Shown here one piece after another: positions 13,475 through 19,684 of a stretch of DNA of 64,000 nucleotides. This DNA comes from Candidatus Andeanibacterium colombiense (GTDB lineage Bacteria > Pseudomonadota > Alphaproteobacteria > Sphingomonadales > Sphingomonadaceae), in contig CP119316.1 of the NCBI GenBank assembly GCA_029202985.1, positions 124,001 to 188,000 on the forward strand, given 5' to 3'. Position numbers and translations under genes: made by a program. Position 1 is the first letter of the stretch. Every line of letters begins with the position of its first letter. The notes under the pieces are model-generated. The model was not told where the DNA came from and ran no database searches. It saw only the letters and a program-made list of their open reading frames with translations.

Positions 13475-15907
13475 TCAGAACGAAACGCTGAGCGTCCCGA
13501 ATACCTGCCGCGGCGCGGAGGAGTGGAACACCAGGACATCGCCAGCGACCGCATTGGAATCTCCATTTGCGAGAACGCCCGAATCGCTCGGCGCGAATAC
13601 GCTGTTGTCGAAGTTCGATGCATAGCGCTTGTTGGTCAGATTGGTGACGTTGACCGACAGCTTGAGCCCCTTGAGCGGGCCGAGATCGCCGAAATCGTAG
13701 CCGAGACCTGCGTCGAGCGTGACGTAGCCGGCGAAGCTCTGGTCGTTGGTATAGGTGTAATAGCGGCGCCCGGTATACTTGCCCTGGAGCGAGACCGAGA
13801 AGCCGCCGTAATTTATCGAGGCCATGCTGGCGAGCAGCACCTTCGGCGTATCGACCTGCTGCTTGCCCGCGGTGGGCAGCATCACGACGTTGCCGCCCAC
13901 GTTCCACGCCAGATCATCGTCATAGGTGGTCTTGTTATACGACGCCGAGTTGTACCAGCTCACCCACGGCAGCGGCTTGAGCAGCACGCCGAGCTCGACA
14001 CCCTTGCTGGTGACGCTGCCGGCGTTGTGGAACGAGTTGCCGCAGCCCGGGCTGGCCTGGTCCTTGGTTGCGCAGGGATTGTACTGCAGCAGGCGATTGT
14101 CGAACTTCACGTAATAGCCGGCCAGCGAAAGCTGCACCGGGCCGCTCGCATAGCGATAGCCGCCTTCGAAGCTCTTGGAGGTTTCAGGCACCAGGGTCGC
14201 GCCCTGCTGGTCCCAAACGCTTTGCGAGACCGACTGCGGCCCGAGTTTGAAACCGCCCTGGAACATCGCCATGTTCTCGGCGTAGCTGGCGAAGAATTCA
14301 TGGCCGGGCGCGACTTCCCAGCGCACGCCGACTTCGGGAAGGAAATAGTCCTTGGCCACCAGCGTGCCGGTCGCGAACTGTGCGGTCGGCAGGGTCTTGG
14401 CCATCCCGTCCTGTGCTTCGGCATCCGAACGCGAGTAGGTGCCCTTGAAGCCGAAGTCGAAGTTCAGCGTGTCATCGAGCAGCGAAACCGTGTCCTGCAC
14501 ATAGAACTGGCGCGTCTTCCATTTGGTCTCCTGGACCCACTGGGCGCTTTCGGGCTGGCTGGTCAGGAATTTCGCAAGGTCGGACGGGCCGGTGACGCTT
14601 GTGCGAATGTAGCGCGCAGCGCTGCTCTTGTTTTCTTCCAGCCAGAAACCGGCCTGGAAGTGGTTGAACGCGACATCCCAGCTCAGGCTCGCGAGCCCAC
14701 CGGTGCGATTAATGGTGTAGCGTGTGTCGCGGATCTGCACCGGCACGTCGTCCGACGTATCCAGCGTGCCCTGATCCGACCAGCCGGAGTTGATGAAGTT
14801 GTTGCCCGCGCCTTTGTCGCTGTGGTGATAGGCCTTGACGCTCAGGCGCAGCGAGCTGGTTACGTCGAAATCCCCGGTGACGTAATAGAGCTGGTCGTTC
14901 CGGAGGATCTGGCCGTTGGTGTAGTTCGCGTCGGAGTTCTTTTCCGGCGAGGTCCCGGCAACGCAATTGGCTTTGCCCAGCGCCGTCTGCGCGGTGGCTA
15001 CGCCCGAGTTGGGCGTGCCCGCGGCGCCCGAGGTCGCTTTCGCGACGCAGTAGGAACGGTCGACATAGGAATCCCAGTCGGGGGCATAGCCGCCCCAATC
15101 CCAGCCGAGACGGCCGAGCATGTCCTTGGAGAGATAGGGGTCGTCGGCCTGGTTGGTACGCGAAATGTCCGCGAAGGCGGTCAGCTTGATGCCGTCGGCC
15201 TGGTACTTCAGCTTGCCGTTGAACTGCTTGCCGGTCGATTTGTTGCCGTCGGCCTGATCGACGAACAGATCCTGCTGGCTGTACTGGCCGGAGACATAGG
15301 CCGAGAACCCTCCGTGCTCGCCGGTGTCGATGCGAACGAAGGTGCGCAAAGCATCGTCGCTGCCGAAGCTCTGGCTCAGCTGGCCGCCGAATTCCGCATG
15401 CGGATCGCTGCTGGTATAAGCGAGCGCGCCGCCGAGGTTGCTGGTCGAGGGGATCGAGAGGCCGGCGATGCCGGTCGCCAGATCGGCGCGGCCGAGGTTG
15501 TCCGAGATCAGCGCGCGGCCGATCGTGAGGCCGTTGTAGTTGTTATAGGCGCCATCGCCGAGCGGGATGCCGTCGAGCGTATAGCCGAGGTGGGTGGTGT
15601 TGAAGCCGCGGACCTGCAGCGAGAGCGACTGTTCGTTGAGGCCCAGCGCGTCGATCGACTGAGCCATCACGCCCGGAAGGATGTTGAGCGCCTTCTGCAC
15701 GCTGGTGCCCGGCGGCAGCGCATCGAGGTTCGACGGCAGCAGGGTCGAGACCGAGCGGGTCTGGCCGGTGCCGATCACGACGATCTCGTTGATGTCGGAA
15801 CTGTCGTTGCTGTCCGCGCCGTCGGCGGCGCCATCCGCCGCCTGTGCCTGGCTGGCGAAGGTGAAGCAAACGGCGGCGGTCAGGGCGAGAGCGGTTTTAG
15901 GCGACAT
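13475..15907 (-). CDS. TonB-dependent outer-membrane receptor (cassette A)
   Basis: An 810-residue receptor: a signal peptide ending in SQAQA, a short acidic linker, then a TonB-box-like segment NEIVVIGTGQTRSV. The plug domain has LPPGTSVQKALNILPGV, LQVRGFNTTHLGYTLDGIPL and STSNLGGALAY. A 22-stranded beta-barrel follows and ends with the outer-membrane C-terminal signal GTLSVSF. It is clearly paralogous to the receptor at 52168-54492: both have PGTSV-x-KA, DGIPLGD and NYNGL in the same order. The downstream phytase-like esterase gene starts four bases after its stop, so receptor and enzyme form a two-gene operon. I infer uptake of a phosphorylated organic substrate or its product. The ligand is unproven. 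Confidence 0.93.
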   Translation of the reverse strand: MSPKTALALTAAVCFTFASQAQAADGAADGADSNDSSDINEIVVIGTGQTRSVSTLLPSNLDALPPGTSVQKALNILPGVMAQSIDALGLNEQSLSLQVRGFNTTHLGYTLDGIPLGDGAYNNYNGLTIGRALISDNLGRADLATGIAGLSIPSTSNLGGALAYTSSDPHAEFGGQLSQSFGSDDALRTFVRIDTGEHGGFSAYVSGQYSQQDLFVDQADGNKSTGKQFNGKLKYQADGIKLTAFADISRTNQADDPYLSKDMLGRLGWDWGGYAPDWDSYVDRSYCVAKATSGAAGTPNSGVATAQTALGKANCVAGTSPEKNSDANYTNGQILRNDQLYYVTGDFDVTSSLRLSVKAYHHSDKGAGNNFINSGWSDQGTLDTSDDVPVQIRDTRYTINRTGGLASLSWDVAFNHFQAGFWLEENKSSAARYIRTSVTGPSDLAKFLTSQPESAQWVQETKWKTRQFYVQDTVSLLDDTLNFDFGFKGTYSRSDAEAQDGMAKTLPTAQFATGTLVAKDYFLPEVGVRWEVAPGHEFFASYAENMAMFQGGFKLGPQSVSQSVWDQQGATLVPETSKSFEGGYRYASGPVQLSLAGYYVKFDNRLLQYNPCATKDQASPGCGNSFHNAGSVTSKGVELGVLLKPLPWVSWYNSASYNKTTYDDDLAWNVGGNVVMLPTAGKQQVDTPKVLLASMASINYGGFSVSLQGKYTGRRYYTYTNDQSFAGYVTLDAGLGYDFGDLGPLKGLKLSVNVTNLTNKRYASNFDNSVFAPSDSGVLANGDSNAVAGDVLVFHSSAPRQVFGTLSVSF

Positions 15908-16292
15908 TTATGTTTTTCCCTCATGCAGAAACGCTGCGGGGACTCGCATCCGCGGCGCCGGATCTCGATCGGATCGCCGCGCCTATTTCACACGCTCATG
16001 ACGCTTTTGTTGCAGCTGTCCGCTATCGAGCGATAACAGGCGTGGGAGGATGCCGAACTTCGGGCGCACCCTGGGGTTTTTGCCGCGGATCAGCGGCAGC
16101 GGGCTGTCTCCGCGGACCGGTATCGCGCGTCATGAAACTCGGGTTCGAACGGCTCAAGATTGCCGGGAAGGCGACCGTCGTGTTCCGCCGGAGCGCTAGG
16201 AAGATGGCAGGGAACAGGCGGTGAAAAAAGAGCTGGCTTGGTTTTGCGCGCCTTAGTCCCTACCTGTGCCGCGGAATCGAAGAAGGTTTTCC
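15908..16292. other. 385-bp intergenic region between receptor A and folE
   Basis: This region separates divergent genes and must carry the promoters of the receptor/esterase operon and of folE. A 30-codon basic frame at 16132-16224 has no ribosome-binding site and I do not accept it. I see no terminator or repeat. Promoter hexamers are not convincing by eye. Confidence 0.5.
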
Positions 16293-16868
16293 ATGAGCGA
16301 CAAAATCGATGTGCCCGACCATGTGCAGGAAGCGATCCGCACGCTGATCCGCTGGGCCGGCGACGATCCCGAGCGCGAGGGCCTGATCGACACGCCCAAG
16401 CGGGTCGGCCGGGCGTGGAAGGAATATTGCCAGGGCTATGAGGAAGATCCGGGCGAGCACCTCAGCCGGGTGTTCGAGGAAGTCGGCGGCTATGACGAGA
16501 TCGTGCTGCTGAAGGACATTCCGTTCCAGTCGCATTGCGAGCATCACATGGCGCCGATCATCGGCAAGGCCGCGATCGCCTATCTCCCGACCGATAAGGT
16601 TGTCGGCATCTCCAAGCTTGCCCGGGTGCTGCGCGGTTTCGCCCGCCGGCTTCAGGTGCAGGAACGGCTGACGGCGCAAGTTGCCGAATGCATCGCGACC
16701 AATCTCCAGCCGCGCGGGGTCGCGGTGGTGATCGAGGCCAACCATGCGTGTATGACCGCGCGCGGGGTGATGACCCCGGGGGTCAGCATGGTCACCAGCC
16801 ACGTCACCGGCATTTTCCGCAGCGACCATCGCAGCCGCGAGGAAGTGCTCAAGCTGATGGGGTATTAA
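16293..16868 (+). CDS. folE: GTP cyclohydrolase I
   Basis: A 191-residue homodecameric zinc enzyme that converts GTP to 7,8-dihydroneopterin triphosphate at the head of folate and pterin synthesis. LIDTPKRVGRAWKE, the zinc and substrate block FQSHCEHHMAPIIGKAAIAY, VVGISKLARVLRGFARR and EANHACMTARGVM are all present, including both zinc cysteines. ATG at 16293, with GAAGG upstream, is the natural start; an upstream GTG at 16266 would add nine unrelated residues. No other folate gene is adjacent. A strong terminator follows five bases after the stop. Confidence 0.97.
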   Translation: MSDKIDVPDHVQEAIRTLIRWAGDDPEREGLIDTPKRVGRAWKEYCQGYEEDPGEHLSRVFEEVGGYDEIVLLKDIPFQSHCEHHMAPIIGKAAIAYLPTDKVVGISKLARVLRGFARRLQVQERLTAQVAECIATNLQPRGVAVVIEANHACMTARGVMTPGVSMVTSHVTGIFRSDHRSREEVLKLMGY

Positions 16869-16872
16869 AGAA

Positions 16873-16905
16873 AAAGCCCGCCGGGAAGGCGGGCTTTCTC
16901 TTTTC
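16873..16905. terminator. bidirectional intrinsic terminator between folE and the peroxiredoxin gene
   Basis: AAAGCCCGCC (16873-16882) pairs with GGCGGGCTTT (16888-16897), followed by CTCTTTT. Read on the minus strand the stem ends in CTTTTTCTTT. It serves both convergent genes. Confidence 0.88.
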
Positions 16906-16922
16906 CGGACTGTTGCCGGCGC

Positions 16923-17402
16923 TCAGAGCTGGCCGAGCATGTAGTCCGCGCTCGAGACGTTGAAATCGCCCGGAGCCTCGACGTTCAGTGCTTCGACCAC
17001 GCCGTCGTTGACGATCATCGAATAGCGCTGGCCGCGCGTGCCCATGCCGAAGCCCGAGCCGTCCATCGTCAGGCCCACGGCCTTGGCGAAATCGGCATTG
17101 CCGTCGGCCAGCATCACGATATCGTCCGAACCCGAAGCCTTGTTCCACGCGCCGAGCACGAAGGCATCGTTCACCGCGGTCGCGGCGATCTCGTCGATCC
17201 CCTTGGCCTTGAGCTCATCGGCCTTCTCGACGAAGCCCGGCAGGTGTTTGGCCGAACAGGTCGGGGTGAAAGCACCCGGCACCGAGAACAGCGCCACCTT
17301 CTTGCCCGCAAAATATTCGCCCGACTGGACCGCTTCGGGTCCGTTCGCGGTCACCTTGACCAGCTTCACGTCGGGCAGCTTGTCGCCCACTGCAATCGTC
17401 AT
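16923..17402 (-). CDS. peroxiredoxin (Prx5 family, 1-Cys)
   Basis: A 159-residue thiol peroxidase that reduces hydrogen and alkyl peroxides. The peroxidatic site is VPGAFTPTCSAKHLPGF near residue 42 and the distal arginine is in GMGTRGQRYSMIV. The peroxidatic cysteine is the only cysteine in the protein, so no internal resolving cysteine exists; recycling should use glutathione/glutaredoxin or an external thiol. Bacterial Prx5 proteins of about 160 residues often have this form. It converges on folE and its upstream region carries an inverted repeat at 17425-17440. Confidence 0.93.
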   Translation of the reverse strand: MTIAVGDKLPDVKLVKVTANGPEAVQSGEYFAGKKVALFSVPGAFTPTCSAKHLPGFVEKADELKAKGIDEIAATAVNDAFVLGAWNKASGSDDIVMLADGNADFAKAVGLTMDGSGFGMGTRGQRYSMIVNDGVVEALNVEAPGDFNVSSADYMLGQL

Positions 17403-17424
17403 GTCGGTAATCCCTTTTGTTCAA

Positions 17425-17440
17425 CTCTCCGTCCGGAGAG
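17425..17440. promoter_or_regulatory. inverted repeat upstream of the peroxiredoxin gene
   Basis: CTCTCCG and CGGAGAG flank a 2-bp centre, 23 bp upstream of the start codon. It may be an operator or a 5'-UTR hairpin that overlaps the ribosome-binding region; I cannot tie it to a known regulator. Confidence 0.3.
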
Positions 17441-17600
17441 CGGGATAGGCCGCGAGAGGCGGGCGGGCAACCGCGGAGCTTGGTTAATTTCGCGTGTGCC
17501 AATCGTGGTGAAAATCCCTTTACTCTGGGTGTTGAAGATTGAGTAAACGGGCCGGGTTCAGTGTGCCTTCAGCGGACTTATCCGCCGTGGAGACAGGCAC

Positions 17601-18059
17601 ATGAGGTTTTCAACAGGGGTCGCGGCGGGGCTCGCCGCACTTTCGATACTGACATCGGTTCCGGCGCGGGCGAGCGCCGGGGACGACGCTGAAAAGGTTC
17701 GGCGGCTCGACATCATGCTGATGGTCAGCGCTCTGCGCTGCCGCACCACGGCGGACGGCTTCCAGAACGATTACGATCACTTCTCGACCGCGCATCTGTC
17801 GGAGCTGAACGCGGCCGCAGCGACGCTCAAGCAGTCGCTCAACGCGCGCTACGGCAGTGGCGGCGCGAACCGTGCCCTCGACAAGATCAGCACCAGCATG
17901 GCGAACAGCTACGGGCAGGGACACCCGTGGCTGAACTGCGCCGAGCTTAAACAGGCCACGCAAAGCCTGGCGCAAAATCGTGCGCCAGGCGCCCTCCTCG
18001 CCGCTGCCGATACCCTCCTGGGCGACAGTGCGCGAGTATCGCTCACGGCGGCTTACTGA
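17601..18059 (+). CDS. small exported protein upstream of ahcY, unknown function
   Basis: A 152-residue protein with a signal peptide ending in PARASA near residue 26. The mature part is helical and has two cysteines (SALRCRTTADGF and HPWLNCAELKQA), which could form a periplasmic disulfide. I recognise no domain. Proteins like this sit upstream of ahcY in related bacteria, so an automatic label naming it a homocysteine-pathway enzyme would come from position rather than from sequence. There is nothing of AhcY in it. An intrinsic terminator follows, before ahcY. Confidence 0.75.
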   Translation: MRFSTGVAAGLAALSILTSVPARASAGDDAEKVRRLDIMLMVSALRCRTTADGFQNDYDHFSTAHLSELNAAAATLKQSLNARYGSGGANRALDKISTSMANSYGQGHPWLNCAELKQATQSLAQNRAPGALLAAADTLLGDSARVSLTAAY

Positions 18060-18078
18060 CAATTTCCGTAATCCCCGA

Positions 18079-18182
18079 GGCCGGAGACTTTACCTCCGGT
18101 CCATGCAGCGGCTAAGGGCGGCATTCGAAAGGATGCCGCCCTCTTTTTTGCGCGGTGTCCGCCCGTTTCTGGAGAACGACCT
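18079..18182 (+). promoter_or_regulatory. ahcY leader with tandem hairpins, candidate attenuator
   Basis: Two hairpins lie between the small exported protein gene and ahcY. The first is an 8-bp stem (18079-18086 with 18094-18101, core CCGGAG/CTCCGG, loop ACTTTAC). The second is the intrinsic terminator at 18115-18149. Only 33 nt separate the terminator T-tract from the ahcY GTG, and a ribosome-binding site (TGGAGAA) fills part of that. There is no room for a separate promoter after the terminator, so ahcY transcripts probably pass through it, which suggests conditional termination. I find no match to the SAH or SAM riboswitch cores. Confidence 0.4.
18115..18149 (+). terminator. intrinsic terminator 33 nt before ahcY
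   Basis: AGGGCGGCAT (18115-18124) pairs with ATGCCGCCCT (18133-18142) around an 8-nt loop and is followed by a cytosine and six T residues. This is textbook form. Its place just before ahcY makes a simple end-of-operon role for the upstream gene questionable. Confidence 0.8.
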
Positions 18183-19595
18183 GTGGCGACCAAGACGCAA
18201 GACTACATCGTGAAGGACATCAGCCAAACGGATTACGGCCGTCTGGAGATCGAGATCGCGGAGACGGAGATGCCGGGGCTGATGGCGCTGCGGTCCGAGT
18301 ACGGCGCTTCTCAGCCGCTGAAGGGCGCGCGGATCACCGGATCGCTGCACATGACGATCCAGACCGCGGTGCTGATCGAGACGCTGGTCGCGCTGGGCGC
18401 CGAAGTGCGCTGGGCGACCTGCAACATCTTCTCTACCCAGGACCATGCGGCGGCCGCGATCGCCGCCGCCGGCATCCCGGTGTTCGCGATCAAGGGCGAG
18501 AGCCTGGCCGAGTATTGGGATTACGTCGCCGAGATCTTCGACTGGTCGCGTTCGGGCGATGACGAGCTTACCTGCAACATGATCCTCGACGACGGCGGCG
18601 ATGCGACGATGTTCGCGCTGTGGGGCGCGCGGGTCGAAGCGGGCGAGACTTTGTTCGAGCCCTCGAACGCCGAGGAGATCGAGTTCGTCCGCGCGCTGAA
18701 CGCGTTCCTCAAGGCGAAGCCGGGCTATCTCACCGCCAGCGTGAAGAACATCAAGGGCGTCAGTGAAGAGACCACCACCGGGGTCCACCGCCTGTACCAG
18801 ATCGCCAAGGACGGCCGCCTGCCGTTCCCGGCGATCAATGTGAACGACAGCGTGACCAAGTCGAAGTTCGACAATCTCTATGGCTGCAAGGAAAGCCTGG
18901 TCGACGCGATCCGCCGCGCGACCGACGTGATGCTGGCAGGCAAGGTCGCCTGCGTCGCCGGCTTCGGCGATGTCGGCAAGGGCTCGGCCGCCTCGCTGCG
19001 CCAGGGCGGCGCGCGGGTGATGGTGACCGAGATCGATCCGATCTGCGCATTGCAGGCGGCGATGGAGGGCTATGAGGTCGTGACGATGGAAGAGGCGGTC
19101 CAGCGCTGCGACATCTTCTGCACCGCGACCGGCAACGAGGACGTGATCACCGCCGAGCACATGAAGGCGATGAAGCCGATGAGCATCGTGTGCAACATCG
19201 GCCATTTCGACAGCGAGATCCAGATCGCCGCGCTCGACAATTACGAGTGGACCGAGGTCAAGCCGGGCACCGACCTGGTGAAGTTCCCTGACGGCAAGCA
19301 GATCATCGTGCTGGCCAAGGGCCGGCTGGTGAACCTGGGCTGCGCGACCGGTCACCCGAGCTTCGTGATGAGCAGCAGCTTCACCAACCAGGTGCTGGCG
19401 CAGATCGAGCTCTACACCAAGGGCGACGAGTACCAGAACCAGGTCTACGTGCTGCCCAAGCATCTCGACGAGAAGGTCGCCGCGCTCCACCTCGACAAGC
19501 TCGGGGTCAAACTCACCACCCTGTCCCAGCGCCAGGCCGATTACATCGGCGTCCCCCAGCAAGGGCCTTTCAAGGCCGATCATTACCGCTACTAA
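18183..19595 (+). CDS. ahcY: adenosylhomocysteinase (S-adenosylhomocysteine hydrolase)
   Basis: A 470-residue NAD-dependent cytoplasmic enzyme that splits SAH into adenosine and homocysteine, relieving product inhibition of methyltransferases. ITGSLHMTIQTAVLIETL, TCNIFSTQDHAAAAI, NVNDSVTKSKFDNLYG and the Rossmann motif VAGFGDVGKGSAASL are diagnostic. The C-terminus KADHYRY is the conserved cofactor-locking tail. The length includes the roughly 40-residue insertion typical of the long bacterial form. It starts at GTG 18183 with TGGAGAA upstream. Regulation through the leader hairpins is likely. Confidence 0.97.
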   Translation: MATKTQDYIVKDISQTDYGRLEIEIAETEMPGLMALRSEYGASQPLKGARITGSLHMTIQTAVLIETLVALGAEVRWATCNIFSTQDHAAAAIAAAGIPVFAIKGESLAEYWDYVAEIFDWSRSGDDELTCNMILDDGGDATMFALWGARVEAGETLFEPSNAEEIEFVRALNAFLKAKPGYLTASVKNIKGVSEETTTGVHRLYQIAKDGRLPFPAINVNDSVTKSKFDNLYGCKESLVDAIRRATDVMLAGKVACVAGFGDVGKGSAASLRQGGARVMVTEIDPICALQAAMEGYEVVTMEEAVQRCDIFCTATGNEDVITAEHMKAMKPMSIVCNIGHFDSEIQIAALDNYEWTEVKPGTDLVKFPDGKQIIVLAKGRLVNLGCATGHPSFVMSSSFTNQVLAQIELYTKGDEYQNQVYVLPKHLDEKVAALHLDKLGVKLTTLSQRQADYIGVPQQGPFKADHYRY

Positions 19596-19600
19596 CCGCC

Positions 19601-19620
19601 GAGCCCCCTTCGGGGGGCTC
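19601..19620 (+). terminator. UUCG-capped hairpin after ahcY
   Basis: GAGCCCCC and GGGGGCTC close a TTCG tetraloop in a perfect 8-bp stem, five bases after the ahcY stop. No T-tract follows, so it may protect the 3' end or act weakly as a terminator. Confidence 0.5.
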
Positions 19621-19684
19621 GCAACGGTGCAAGTTCGCGGCCAAGCCATTGTAATCGGCCGCCGCCGGGCATAGCGGTTGCGCA

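Noticed and set aside
16132..16224. 30-codon basic frame upstream of folE
   Set aside because: No ribosome-binding site, no family resemblance, and it lies in a region needed for divergent promoters.
18060..18182. Classical SAH or SAM-II riboswitch before ahcY
   Set aside because: The conserved cores of these families are not present by eye. I kept only the weaker claim of an attenuator-like leader.
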